From Thermohalobaculum xanthum (GTDB lineage: Bacteria; Pseudomonadota; Alphaproteobacteria; Rhodobacterales; Rhodobacteraceae), in contig NZ_JAEHHL010000012.1 in the NCBI RefSeq assembly GCF_016623495.1, positions 115,882 through 179,881 on the forward strand: 64,000 nucleotides of DNA, in the 5' to 3' direction. Positions within the stretch are counted from its first letter, which is position 1. Each line of letters begins with the position of its first letter. The notes beneath the pieces were generated by a model. That model was given only the letters and a program-made list of their open reading frames with translations, searched no databases and was not told where the DNA came from. Positions 19,860 to 28,901 of the stretch are shown here, one piece after another. The position numbers and the translations under genes are program-made.

Positions 19860-21518
19860 ATGAGCGACACCGACGGCCAAGATCTGTCGGACCGACCGTC
19901 TCCCTCGGCGCTCGCCCCGCTCAGGCACAGGGCGTTCGCGATCCTGTGGGTCGCGACGGTTGCGTCCAACGTGGGCACCTGGATGAACGATGTTGGCGCG
20001 GGCTGGCTGATGACCGAGCTCGCGCCAAGCCCGGCCACGGTCGCACTCGTGCAGGCCGCAACAACACTGCCGGTTTTCCTGTTCGCGCTGCCGGCGGGGG
20101 CGCTTGCCGACATCACCGACCGGCGGCGGCTGCTGATCCGGGTCAATCTCGGCATGGCGCTGACCGCGGCCGCGATGACCAGGCTGGTCGCGGCAGGCGC
20201 GATGACCGCCAGCCTGTTGCTCGTCTTCACCTTCCTGCTCGGGGCCGGTGCCGCCTTCGTCGCCCCGGCCTGGCAGGCCGTGGTCCCGGGCCTCGTGCCG
20301 CGCGCGGATCTGCCGTCCGCAGTCTCGCTCAACAGTGTCGGCATCAATGTCAGCCGCGCCATTGGCCCCGCGGTGGCAGGCGCCCTGATCGTGGCGCTGG
20401 GCCTGTGGGCTCCCTTCCTCGTGAACGCGCTGAGCTTCCTCGGCATCCTGGTCGCGCTCGGTCTGTGGCGGGGCGAGCGGGCCGGGGGCGACCGCGTGCC
20501 ACCCGAAACGCTGGTCCCTGCAATGCTTGCCGGGCTGCGCTATGCGTGTAACAGCCGGGCGCTGCAGCGCACACTCGTGCGCGCGGCCGCCTTCTTCCTC
20601 TTCGCCTCGTGTTACTGGGCGATGCTGCCTCTCATCGCGCGCGATGTCCTCGGCGGTGGCGCCGAGCTTTATGGGCTCCTCCTTGGCGCCGTGGGCGCGG
20701 GCGCCGTCTCGGGCGCCGCGGCTCTGCCGATTGCGCGCCGACACCTTGGCGCCGACGGAATGGTGGCCGCGGGCAGCGTCGCGACAGCATTGACGCTGGT
20801 CGCCTTCGCCCTGGCGCCGGGCCACGCGGTCGCGGTCGGTGCTGCGGCCGTCGGCGGTCTCGCCTGGATCGCGGTGCTGTCAAGCCTGCAGGTCTCGACC
20901 CAGACCGCGCTTCCCGATTGGGTGCGCGCGCGCGGTCTGTCGCTGTTCCTGATGGTTTTCTCGGGGACGATGGCGCTCGGCAGTCTGGTCTGGGGGCAGG
21001 TGGCCACCGCAACCGGGATCACGACCGCCCTGCTGATCGCAGCGGCCGGTGCGATCGTCGCGGTACCGCTGAGCTGGCGAGCCAAGCTGACAACGGGCGC
21101 GGCTCCGGACCTCGGCCCGGCGATGCACTGGCCCGAGCCCGTTTGGACTTTGCCGGGAGAGGCGGGAGACCGGCGGATGGCTGTCCACGTTACCTATGTG
21201 GTGAAGCGCGCCGATCAGACGGCGTTTCTTGCCATGATGCACGAGCTCGCGATGGCACGTCGGCGGAACGGCGGATACGCTTGGTCGCTGATGCAGGATG
21301 CCGCCGATCCCGAGCGCTTTGTCGAGGCCTGGAGCGAGTCCTCCTGGACACAACATCTGCGCCATCATGCAAGAGTCACCGGGGCGGAGCGGCTGTTGCA
21401 AGAACAGGTCCGGGCGCTCCTGGCACCCGGCACCGCGCCCGACATCCGCCATCTGGTCGCGCCAGCGCCAGAAGCCGAAACGGAACAGCCGACAACAGAG
21501 AGTGACGGGCGGGCATAA
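19860..21518 (+). CDS. MFS transporter (TMS_3/enterobactin exporter-like) with C-terminal soluble domain
   Basis: A 552-residue major facilitator. The start SPSALAPLRHRAFAILWVATVASNVGTWM is typical of the MFS_3 group, and about 11-12 hydrophobic helices run to residue 420. From about residue 440 there is a soluble alpha/beta module of roughly 90 residues (MAVHVTYVVKRADQTAFLAMM, FVEAWSESSWTQHLRHHARVT) that looks like an antibiotic-biosynthesis-monooxygenase-type ferredoxin fold; this combination is usual in the family. It lies in the inner membrane and probably exports a small molecule. The gene is convergent with the oxygenase gene that follows. Confidence 0.88.
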   Translation: MSDTDGQDLSDRPSPSALAPLRHRAFAILWVATVASNVGTWMNDVGAGWLMTELAPSPATVALVQAATTLPVFLFALPAGALADITDRRRLLIRVNLGMALTAAAMTRLVAAGAMTASLLLVFTFLLGAGAAFVAPAWQAVVPGLVPRADLPSAVSLNSVGINVSRAIGPAVAGALIVALGLWAPFLVNALSFLGILVALGLWRGERAGGDRVPPETLVPAMLAGLRYACNSRALQRTLVRAAAFFLFASCYWAMLPLIARDVLGGGAELYGLLLGAVGAGAVSGAAALPIARRHLGADGMVAAGSVATALTLVAFALAPGHAVAVGAAAVGGLAWIAVLSSLQVSTQTALPDWVRARGLSLFLMVFSGTMALGSLVWGQVATATGITTALLIAAAGAIVAVPLSWRAKLTTGAAPDLGPAMHWPEPVWTLPGEAGDRRMAVHVTYVVKRADQTAFLAMMHELAMARRRNGGYAWSLMQDAADPERFVEAWSESSWTQHLRHHARVTGAERLLQEQVRALLAPGTAPDIRHLVAPAPEAETEQPTTESDGRA

Positions 21519-21598
21519 GGCCATCCTCCGGCGAGCGCCGAAAAGGCCTGCCCGCGGCACGGGCTTCACGAGGCGGTAAAGTTCCGCGCCTTCCCCCT

Positions 21599-22441
21599 TC
21601 AATCGATGAGGGTATCGGATCGCCGGCCAGCCCGTTCGAAGTGGATTGGCAGGACCCTGCCATAGAGCTGTTTCGCGCGCTCCGGTGTCGCCACCATGTC
21701 CGGCTGATCGACATAGGACAGGATCGCGACATAGCGCGGGCGCGGGCCGGCGAGGGGCGCGACCCGGTGCAGGCTGTAGCGTCCGCGAAAGAGCTGAAGG
21801 TCCCCGGGTTGCAGGTGCAGCGTCCGGACGCGGTCTGACGTGCCGTCGAGCACGCGCGCAACGTCATCGAAATTCTCGTGGCCCAGTGCGTCCCGGATCG
21901 CGGGCACATACTCGAATGCGCCTCCGCTTTCCGCGTTCTGGATCGCCAGCGTGACCGTGAAATTATTGGTGTCGAAATGCCAGGGAAAGCCCGGGCCTTC
22001 CTCGGCGACGTTGACGATGGCGTCGGCCAGCGGGTCCGCATAGCGGAAGAAGGCCCTCTCCTGCAGGCAGTCTCGGACGAAGGCGTCGAAGCCGGGTGCG
22101 TCATAGACCGTGCGGAGTGCACCACCGGGCATGAAATGATCAGCCGGCACGAAGGCGTTGGAGCGGTCGAAGAACCGTCGCTTGGGGTGGGTCTCGGGCA
22201 GGGTGGGGTCGTCACCGGTAAAATAGGCGTTGGTGCGCGTGTAGGTCCGGTGGGCGTGGACGGCGTTGCGCTCGGCCTCCTCGGCGAGGGCAGCGATGCC
22301 GCGCGGCGTGAGGAAACCGCGGAGCACTGCGCAGCCGTCCTGCGCCAGGTCCTTGCGCACCTCGGCAATCCTCTGCTCGAGCTCGGGGCCGCGGCGGTCG
22401 ATCGGATAGCGTGCGAGGTCGATGAGATCAGAAAAGTCCAT
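21599..22441 (-). CDS. PhyH-like Fe(II)/2-oxoglutarate oxygenase, BesD/HalD-related
   Basis: A 280-residue non-heme iron oxygenase. The iron ligands are H155 and D157 in PWHFDTNNF and H225 in YSLHRVAPL, with R236 likely binding 2-oxoglutarate. The overall pattern (AVLRGFLTPRGIAALAEEAE near the start, DTNNFTVTLAIQNAESGGAFEYVP) resembles the family containing amino-acid halogenases such as BesD/HalD. Those halogenases replace the Asp with Gly; here Asp is kept, so hydroxylation is predicted. This is the last gene of a leftward group. Confidence 0.75.
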   Translation of the reverse strand: MDFSDLIDLARYPIDRRGPELEQRIAEVRKDLAQDGCAVLRGFLTPRGIAALAEEAERNAVHAHRTYTRTNAYFTGDDPTLPETHPKRRFFDRSNAFVPADHFMPGGALRTVYDAPGFDAFVRDCLQERAFFRYADPLADAIVNVAEEGPGFPWHFDTNNFTVTLAIQNAESGGAFEYVPAIRDALGHENFDDVARVLDGTSDRVRTLHLQPGDLQLFRGRYSLHRVAPLAGPRPRYVAILSYVDQPDMVATPERAKQLYGRVLPIHFERAGRRSDTLID

Positions 22442-22553
22442 CGCGAGATCCTGCCAATGAGCGTCTTCGCCGAGCTAGACAGGTTGGCAGGATCCCGTCT
22501 TTCGTGAATCCGACACCACCATGGTGGAAACGTGCCAAACGGATCCTCGGCGC

Positions 22554-23459
22554 TCACCTGCGGCCGATGAGCCGCTCGCTGATCTCGCGCCCGAACAGCG
22601 CTTCGGCATTGCCGTTGGCGATCCTCTCGGCGGCGCTTCGGGGCAGCCGCGCGAGCCACAGCCGGCTTGCAGCGATTATCCGGTCGTAGCGCTCCCACTG
22701 CGCGTTCACCCAGGTGTCAGAGCCCACGAGAAACCGGTCGGAATGGCGTATCAGCAACGCCTCCCATCCCGGGTCGAGCCCGCGGCCCGCGATGATGTCG
22801 GTGTGCCGGATCGAGGTGTCTGCATAGAGCCGGGGATGGCGGTCCATCATCGCCCCGATCTCGTCCGGCTGTGCGGTCATTCCTGCATGCGCCCAGATCA
22901 CGGTGATGCCGGGCTCGGTCTCGAAGAAGAACTCGACCGGCCCTGCCTCCGAATGGACGTGAACGGGGATGCCGCGCGCCGCGGCCTCGCGCGCGATCGC
23001 CGCCAGCAACTCCGTGTTCACGCCCTCCATAGCGGTGACATGGAACTCGCCGATGCCCTCGTGCGGATAGGCCGCCAGGCGTTCGTTGAGGTATCCGAGC
23101 ATTCCCGGACTGGACATCCAGTCCGCCTTGTCCCAGTCGCCGTGATACGGGCGCAGTTCCGGAACGACCCGCGATGGCGCGAGCTGCCAGAGCGTGATCG
23201 TGCCCTCGTCCGGCGTCGATGACACAAGCGCCATCGCCACCCGGTTCCTGTCGAAGAGCGCGATCACCGTCTCGGGCGGGAACGGGCCCCAGGCCGGCTC
23301 GCTGTAATGCACATGTGCGTCGAAGATCGGGATCGTCCTGGCGTCGTCGCCGAGCAGCGGCTCGGCAAGAACCGGGCTCGCGTAGCCGAGGAGAAGGCCT
23401 GCGAAGACGAAGCTCCGCGGGACCGATGGACGTTTCGCACGGGTCATGGGGGTGCGCAT
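22554..23459 (-). CDS. Exported amidohydrolase-2 family TIM-barrel hydrolase
   Basis: About 301 residues with an N-terminal signal (VPRSFVFAGLLLGYASPVLAEP) cleaved near residue 34. The metal-binding start of the barrel is PIFDAHVHYSEPAW. Other conserved points are PVHVHSEAG, VIWAHAGMT and FLVGSDTW, as in amidohydrolase-2 lactonases and decarboxylases. I took ATG 23459, which has GGAGGA upstream; ATG 23447 is a close alternative. It begins 7 bases after the stop of the cyclotransferase gene, so the two are probably co-transcribed. Periplasmic location is inferred from the signal. Confidence 0.85.
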   Translation of the reverse strand: MRTPMTRAKRPSVPRSFVFAGLLLGYASPVLAEPLLGDDARTIPIFDAHVHYSEPAWGPFPPETVIALFDRNRVAMALVSSTPDEGTITLWQLAPSRVVPELRPYHGDWDKADWMSSPGMLGYLNERLAAYPHEGIGEFHVTAMEGVNTELLAAIAREAAARGIPVHVHSEAGPVEFFFETEPGITVIWAHAGMTAQPDEIGAMMDRHPRLYADTSIRHTDIIAGRGLDPGWEALLIRHSDRFLVGSDTWVNAQWERYDRIIAASRLWLARLPRSAAERIANGNAEALFGREISERLIGRR

Positions 23460-23466
23460 TTCGGGA

Positions 23467-24219
23467 TCAATCCTCCGCATGATGCAATCGCCGGATCTCA
23501 CTTGCGACCATCTCCTGCAGCGTCCAGAGGTAGGCGTCATAGATGCCGAACGACTGCAGGTGCACCACGGTCTCTTGCAGGTACGCCGCTGCACTGCCCA
23601 GATGCCCGGAAGCCCGGGCGAGACGAACCGCCTGAGCTTCCAGTGGAAGCCTGAGGTACGATGGATCCTTCCGCGGCCCGGCCCAGAACACGAGCGCCCG
23701 CACCGCCTTTTCCCGACCGCGCACGGTGATCCATCGAACCGAGTCGAAATCGCCCTGGTAGGCGGTCTCGCGCCGCAGCAAACGCAGCAGCTGCGCATGG
23801 TCGTTTCCGCTGGGGAGGCGATAGGCGACCCCGTTGCAGCTCCCGCCACGATCCAGGGCCATGATCAGCCCCGGGGCGTCGGGACTGGCCCGCCAGCGGA
23901 GATCGTGGAGGCAATACGACCGTCGCCACCCGATCGCCCGACAAGCAAAATGGTCGACGTGATCGAAATCCGGCTTCCAGATCAGGGAGCCATAAGCGAA
24001 GAGCCATATCGGTGCGCCGTCATTCTGGCCAAGGAGCGCGTGCGCGAAGCTGTCGAAATCATCGTCGGTGAGCGGGGCATAGCCTGCCTCGATCCCGGGA
24101 TCGGGCACCTGCCGCTCGACCAGCGCCACAAGCTCGGCAGTCAGCGCCAGGGGGCGCCTGCTCGCATTGCGTCGCGGTTTCGCGCCCTCTGCCGCCGGGC
24201 CCTGCGCCTTTTCTGTCAT
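23467..24219 (-). CDS. ChaC-like gamma-glutamylcyclotransferase
   Basis: A protein of 250 residues. The core IWLFAYGSLIWKPDFDH is the signature of ChaC-type gamma-glutamylcyclotransferases, which cleave glutathione to 5-oxoproline and Cys-Gly. Further matches are RAIGWRRSYCLHD, NGVAYRLPSG, and the late QSFGIYDAYLWTLQEMV. The start at 24219 gives a normal-length protein with a basic N-terminal extension (KPRRNASRRP). An upstream extension of the frame is not homologous. It is the first gene of a leftward group with the exported amidohydrolase. Confidence 0.88.
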   Translation of the reverse strand: MTEKAQGPAAEGAKPRRNASRRPLALTAELVALVERQVPDPGIEAGYAPLTDDDFDSFAHALLGQNDGAPIWLFAYGSLIWKPDFDHVDHFACRAIGWRRSYCLHDLRWRASPDAPGLIMALDRGGSCNGVAYRLPSGNDHAQLLRLLRRETAYQGDFDSVRWITVRGREKAVRALVFWAGPRKDPSYLRLPLEAQAVRLARASGHLGSAAAYLQETVVHLQSFGIYDAYLWTLQEMVASEIRRLHHAED

Positions 24220-24632
24220 GCCCTGGATGCCGCTGCTGGCGACCCTTGAAACCCGACCCGGTGCTCTGTCGCTTTGGTTCTGACGCCCGGACAACTGCTC
24301 CCGGAATGCGCGCGGTCGAGCGCCGTTGATCTTACGCGAAGCCAACTTGGCTCGACCGTCAGATTGCGGCGGCGGGGTCGAAAACAGGATGTATGGCGTG
24401 GGCTCGGTCGAGACGTGAACTGCACGAGGCGAGAACGTCTGGCCCGGAGTGCACTCGGGGGGCAGTCTTTGCCCCGGATCAGTGGTAACGGGTGGGAATC
24501 CGGCCTTTTTCGTAAGCCAACCTGCCGCGTTTCTGTGAAATGTTACAACGCCGCCGCGCCTCATCGCCGAAATCCGTTGCCCCTGCATGCAGGGCTCTCA
24601 TACTGGCGCGGCGAATTCAGCCGGGGATCGAG
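24220..24632. other. Intergenic region between divergent cyclotransferase and RidA genes
   Basis: These 413 bases contain no supported gene. A small inverted repeat AGCCAACTTGGCT is visible near 24340. Promoters for both flanking genes must lie here, but none could be assigned. Confidence 0.5.
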
Positions 24633-25016
24633 ATGACGCGAAAATACATCGTCGAAGTCGACGGAGTGCCCGTGTCTCCGTCGCCGATCAGCAACGCGGT
24701 CGTCGTCGGAAACACCTGCTGGATCAGCGGCCAACTCTCGGTCGGGGAGAGCGGCTATATCCCCGGCACAGCGCGCGAAGAAGCTGAGATCGCGTTCGCC
24801 CACGTCTTCCGGATTGCCGAGGCGGCAGGGTTTTCGCGCACGGAGATCGTCTATGTCGATCTGGCGTTCGCCGATCTCGACGATCTCCCGGAAGTGAACG
24901 CCCTCTACGAGACGCTCTTCGAACCCGGACGACGGCCCGCGCGCACCATCTACCAGGCGGCGCGGCTGCCTTTCGGCGGTAAGGTGAAGGTCCAGGCAAT
25001 CGCCGCAAAGGGATGA
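24633..25016 (+). CDS. RidA family protein (enamine/imine deaminase-like)
   Basis: A 127-residue member of the RidA/YjgF/UK114 family, which hydrolyses reactive 2-aminoacrylate-type enamines. The family Arg lies in GRRPARTIYQAARLPFGGKVKVQAIA near the C-terminus, and CWISGQLSVGESGYIPG corresponds to the usual SGQ block. ATG 24633 fits the family N-terminus. It stands alone, with no coupled gene. Confidence 0.9.
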   Translation: MTRKYIVEVDGVPVSPSPISNAVVVGNTCWISGQLSVGESGYIPGTAREEAEIAFAHVFRIAEAAGFSRTEIVYVDLAFADLDDLPEVNALYETLFEPGRRPARTIYQAARLPFGGKVKVQAIAAKG

Positions 25017-25217
25017 GCGAGGACGCGTGCTCCCGGCGTCCGCGTCTTCCCAGTATCGGCCCATCTCCGCGGCAAGATCGGATGCTCGCAGCCGACCGAG
25101 AGCGTCACCGGCCCGAGAGGCTGGAGAGCGGTCATTCGCGGCGCCGACCATGAACGGCGCCTCTGCGGACGGGGCGGCCATGGGTGCCGGGGTGTGCTGT
25201 AGTTTGGCGAGGACATA

Positions 25218-25242
25218 TCACAGGCACTGAGATCGCCTGTGA
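25218..25242. repeat. Perfect 8-bp inverted repeat
   Basis: TCACAGGC and GCCTGTGA flank a 9-base spacer. It lies directly at the start of the rhodanese remnant and could be an old operator or a terminator without a T-run. Confidence 0.4.
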
Positions 25243-25349
25243 CGCCGCGTCTGATCCCGCTCGTGGCCAGGTCATGGCTGGCCGAACATCTTGAGGATCC
25301 GGACCTGCGCACCATCGATGTTCGATGGAGATTTCGCGAGCAGCACTGA
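25239..25349 (+). pseudogene. Rhodanese (sulfurtransferase) N-terminal remnant
   Basis: A 36-codon frame from GTG 25239 to a TGA at 25347 reads LIPLVARSWLAEHLEDPDLR followed by TIDVRWRF. This matches the start of thiosulfate sulfurtransferases (LVSTEWLAEHLDDPDLRVLDVRW in typical members). It stops before the catalytic Cys loop, so it cannot encode an active enzyme. It looks like what is left of a deleted gene. Confidence 0.5.
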
Positions 25350-25696
25350 ATTGGCGTAGTTCGGCCCGACCCGGCTTGTTTGCATGAGCCGGCTCCTGCC
25401 GCCCCTGGACCGCGGTCTACGGTATCGCCCGCGCGTGTTGATTGCCGTTCATGGTCCACCGACCGAGCGCGACCATCATGTCCACGACGAAGTCCGGAGA
25501 CTGCAGCTTGCGGCGCTGGAGAGCGCCAGCGGACATGCCTCGTGGCCTCGCGAGCACACCTCTCCGAAGAGCGTGGGCCTTACCACGAGACTCACGAGCC
25601 ATCGCCGAGAATCGCGCTAACCTCGATATCGTTAGAGTTGCAGGTCGCTCAGATACGGGCGCTCGAGTTGCGGACGATTACGAATTGGGGGGCAAG

Positions 25697-25996
25697 GTGA
25701 GCACGCGTAACGATATCGATCCCCTTGAGAAAGAAGTCGAACTCGAGCTTAGGCTTGCTGCGGCAGCGGCAGCGCGAGCGGCCTCGAGAGCGCGAAGATC
25801 AGACTTGCGAGCCGACTTGGTCTCGAGGCTTGAGGACTACGCGGGGCTGCTCTTCGAAGCGGCCGAGCAGATCTGCAAGCGGGCGCCCGAGACCGAGCCC
25901 CCTCGCCCCGTCCGAAACACGCATGCGCTTGGCTTTGCAAGGAAGATCGCCGAGCATTTGCGCGCGGGCCTCGCGTCCGGGCCAAGGCGCCAGTGA
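25697..25996 (+). CDS. Small hypothetical protein, helical and charged
   Basis: A 99-residue frame starting at GTG 25697 behind a GGGGGGCAAG run. The product (VSTRNDIDPLEKEVELELRL, then an Ala/Arg-rich helix and RLEDYAGLLFEAAEQICKRA) would be largely helical with no membrane segment or known motif. The ribosome site and the hydrophobic repeat pattern favour a real gene, but the surrounding DNA is full of remnants. I do not recognise the family. Confidence 0.4.
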   Translation: MSTRNDIDPLEKEVELELRLAAAAAARAASRARRSDLRADLVSRLEDYAGLLFEAAEQICKRAPETEPPRPVRNTHALGFARKIAEHLRAGLASGPRRQ

Positions 25997-26572
25997 GCGC
26001 CTGCGGCACCCTGTTGGTTGCGGGCGGCCGCGTGGAACCACGTCATGCTCGCCCCAGGGTGCCCGCCTGAGCGTCGTCGTCACAGCGCCGGCTCAGGGCT
26101 TCAGCCGACAACTCGCAGCGACATACCGGTAGCGCGCGCCATCACGGTCGACATATCCAATCGCCGGAAACGGCATGTGATCGCCGGTGAGCAAAGCATC
26201 CTGCCGCCGAGATGCGCTTAGGGTTGCCGGATGTGCCAGTGGAACGGGCTCGACCAATGCCGCGCACCGTCGGTGCGCGCCTCCTGGTCGCTCCGGTCCA
26301 TGCCGGCCCAGCCGGCGTGATTGAACAAGCTGACCGCCCTGTGCCCAGGAGGCTTATGCGGCTGCCAAGACGCGCGACGACCAGTGGCTGAACCGCTGCC
26401 ATGGACGTTCTGTGAAAGCCGGAGGGCGACAACGTGGTGATCCCGAATGCCATGGAGATGGATGCCTGGGGGCCTCCAAGGGTCAGACCGGGGCCTCTTC
26501 CGACTTCTCCATCGTTTTCTGCAGGCGTAGTCTGCATGTGTTGAGTTCGCTGCCGCAGGAGCCTCCAGCCCA
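25997..26572. other. Gene-poor segment with an MBL-fold remnant
   Basis: These 576 bases hold no intact gene. A leftward remnant at 26093-26215 is annotated separately. A second leftward stretch around 26222-26330 (SLFNHAGWAGMDRSDQEART) may belong to the same lost gene in another frame. Confidence 0.45.
26093..26215 (-). pseudogene. Probable C-terminal remnant of an MBL-fold hydrolase
   Basis: The leftward frame ending at TGA 26093 reads DALLTGDHMPFPAIGYVDRD then GARYRYV. This resembles the C-terminal end of metallo-beta-lactamase-fold hydrolases, which often close with a G-H-hydrophobic-PFP-G-V pattern followed by RDG-Y-W. No intact upstream part with the HxHxDH motif is present in any frame. 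The assignment is from pattern memory only. Confidence 0.35.
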
Positions 26573-28330
26573 TTGGAACGCAAGCTCGCTGTGATCCTTG
26601 CTGCCGACGTCGCTGGCTACAGTCGTCTCGTGGCGTCTGACGAGGAAGCGACGCTGGCGGCCCTGACGCTGTATCGCAAGACGATCGACGACCTGATCGC
26701 CGAGCATGAAGGGCGGATCTTCAGCACGGCGGGCGACAGCGTCGTTGCCGAGTTTGCCAGCGCCGTGCTGGCGGTGCGCGCCGCCGTCGCGATCCAGCGA
26801 GCGCTTCACAGACGAAACGCGGATCTTGCCCCGGACCGTCGCCTCGAGTGGCGGATCGGACTGCATCTCGGTGACGTGGTGATTCAGGGTGCTGATCTGC
26901 TCGGTGATGGCGTCAATGTCGCGGCGCGGCTGCAGGAGGTGGCCCAGCCCGCGGGCATCTGCGTCTCCGGCCCGCTGCGCGAGCAGATCGATGGCAGGCT
27001 CGAGTTCCGCCTCACGGCCATCGGGGAGCGGAGCCTCAAGAACATCAGCCGCTCGATTGCGGTTCACCGGGTCGACTGGCAGCGCCAGGATCCGGTCGCG
27101 GCCGGCGCCCTTGGCGGCCCGCTCGCTCTACCCGACAAGCCATCGATCGCGGTGCTGCCGTTCGCCAACATGTCGGACGAGGCAGATCAGGAATACTTCG
27201 CCGACGGCCTGACCGAGGACATCATCACGGCGCTGTCGCGCTACCGCTGGTTCTTCGTCATCGCCCGCAACTCGAGCTTCGCCTACAAGGGGCGCTCGAT
27301 GGACGTGAAGCAGATCGCCCGCGAACTGGGTGTGCGCTATGTGCTGGAGGGCAGCGTTCGAAAAGCTGCCGATCGTCTGAGGGTCACGGGGCAACTGATC
27401 GATGCCGAGACTGCCGCCCATATCTGGGCCGAGCGTTACGATCGAAACCTGGCCGACATCTTCGACATCCAGGACGAGCTGACGCAGCAGGTGGTCGGCG
27501 CCATCGAGCCCGAGATCCTGATGGGCGAGGGGCGGCGTGTTTCGCGGAAGCCAACCGCCAACCTCGATGCCTATGAATGCCATATGCGTGGCATGTGGTT
27601 TCACAACCCGCAGATGACAGCTGATCAGTTCACGGAGGCGATCCGCTGGCAGCGGAAGGCGATCGAGCTGGACCCGAGTTTCGCGCGCGCTCACATGGCC
27701 CTGGCGCGCTCGCTCTATGCTCGGTTCTTCTTTGGCCACGGTTGCGATTTCGAGCGTGATGGCGCCGAGCTCCAGGCGGCCGCGGCGCGGGCGGTGGCCC
27801 TCGATGATCGAGACCCATACTCGTACTATGCGAGTTTCACGGCGTATATGTTTGCCGGACGCCCGGAGATGGCACTGGCCGAGGCGCAGCGCGCGATTGA
27901 CCTCAATCCGAATTTTGCCCTCGGGCACATGGCGCTCGGCTGGTCGCGAGTGATTAGCGGGCATTTTGCCGAGGCGCTCGATCCACTTCACACCGCGCTC
28001 CGGCTCAGCCCGAACGACCCGCTGGCCTATCTGTTCCTCAACTGGGTCGCGCTCGCCCACTACCATCTTGGAAACTACGAGGAGGCGGCACATCATTCAG
28101 GGCGCGCGAATGCGCTGCGCAAAGTGCCTCCAATCCGCGTCGTTCTGCTCGCAAGCCTTGGTCAACTCGGCCGGACGGAGGAGGCGAAGGTGATCCTGTC
28201 CGACCTGGCGGAATCCACCGGCGCCGAGATCGCGAGATACCTGCCGGGTATCTATCCCTATGCTGACCCCGCGGATCGCACCCATCTGTATGAGGGCCTC
28301 CGCAAGGCCGGGCTTGATGGGGTCTTGTGA
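26573..28330 (+). CDS. Class III nucleotidyl cyclase with FlgO/TolB-like and TPR domains (second copy)
   Basis: A 585-residue paralogue of the protein at 10375-12156. It starts at TTG 26573. The cyclase domain shows VILAADVAGYSRLV with the first metal Asp and TAGDSVVAEF with the second; the Gly after GD in the first copy is Ser here, a variant common in this subgroup. DLLGDGVNVAARLQEV follows. Then come the PSIAVLPFANMSDEADQEYF module and TPRs (LDPSFARAHMALARSLYARF, LNPNFALGHMALGWSR). There is no membrane segment. The gene stands alone in a gene-poor stretch. Confidence 0.84.
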   Translation: MERKLAVILAADVAGYSRLVASDEEATLAALTLYRKTIDDLIAEHEGRIFSTAGDSVVAEFASAVLAVRAAVAIQRALHRRNADLAPDRRLEWRIGLHLGDVVIQGADLLGDGVNVAARLQEVAQPAGICVSGPLREQIDGRLEFRLTAIGERSLKNISRSIAVHRVDWQRQDPVAAGALGGPLALPDKPSIAVLPFANMSDEADQEYFADGLTEDIITALSRYRWFFVIARNSSFAYKGRSMDVKQIARELGVRYVLEGSVRKAADRLRVTGQLIDAETAAHIWAERYDRNLADIFDIQDELTQQVVGAIEPEILMGEGRRVSRKPTANLDAYECHMRGMWFHNPQMTADQFTEAIRWQRKAIELDPSFARAHMALARSLYARFFFGHGCDFERDGAELQAAAARAVALDDRDPYSYYASFTAYMFAGRPEMALAEAQRAIDLNPNFALGHMALGWSRVISGHFAEALDPLHTALRLSPNDPLAYLFLNWVALAHYHLGNYEEAAHHSGRANALRKVPPIRVVLLASLGQLGRTEEAKVILSDLAESTGAEIARYLPGIYPYADPADRTHLYEGLRKAGLDGVL

Positions 28331-28901
28331 CCGCAAGCATGCCCGTCTCGAGTTCGATGCAAACCTTCGCTGTCGCAAGCGCCAAGGTCCGGAAAGGACC
28401 ACGAGCTGACCCAAGCCTATCCGGCCGGAGCGTCTGCCTTGGCAGAAGTGCCCTTCCGTCGCACTGCGCAACTGCGAGCAACCGGCACAAAACTGGTAGA
28501 CCTAGATACTCCGCACCCCCTCGACGGGTCTCAGGTGCTCACTGGGCCAAGTCCCCGCGGCCCAAGGCCGTCCGCTGGAAACGACGATCCTGAGAATGGG
28601 AATGGACCGAGCTTGCTCCGCGACCGGGGCATCGTTGGGAGTATGAGGCGATCCTGCTCAGGCGGCATCGCTTCGAGCGGATGCTTGCCGCCAAGAGGCG
28701 AAGCGCGTGGTAATCGTCGGCGGCTCCGGAGCGGAAACCCCGATCCGGCGGCGTTCTCCGTTCCCTGACATCAGCGTTGGAGAGTCCTGCGCGCAACACG
28801 CATGCACGCGCGAGGGCTCGTCTTGGCGACTTTCCCGGCCGCCGCGTTGACCTGAGCCATGTTGGACCTCATCGTCATTGGAGCGATGGAGGGGCCAATC
28901 C
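28331..28901. other. Gene-free region
   Basis: In these 571 bases I see no supported coding frame, tRNA, strong hairpin or repeat. The short frames have no ribosome sites and no family resemblance. Confidence 0.5.

Larger units (their letters stand above)
25017..25696. other. Gene-poor segment with relics
   Basis: In 680 bases the only recognisable items are an 8-bp inverted repeat and a short rhodanese-like remnant, both annotated separately. The rest shows no supported frame; a leftward frame at 25417-25602 has no recognised family. Confidence 0.5.

Noticed and set aside
21599..22441. Calling this gene a halogenase.
   Set aside because: The iron site is HxD, not HxG, which predicts hydroxylation.
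25417..25602. A leftward 61-codon frame that might be a small gene.
   Set aside because: It has no ribosome site, no known motif, and lies in a stretch with gene remnants.
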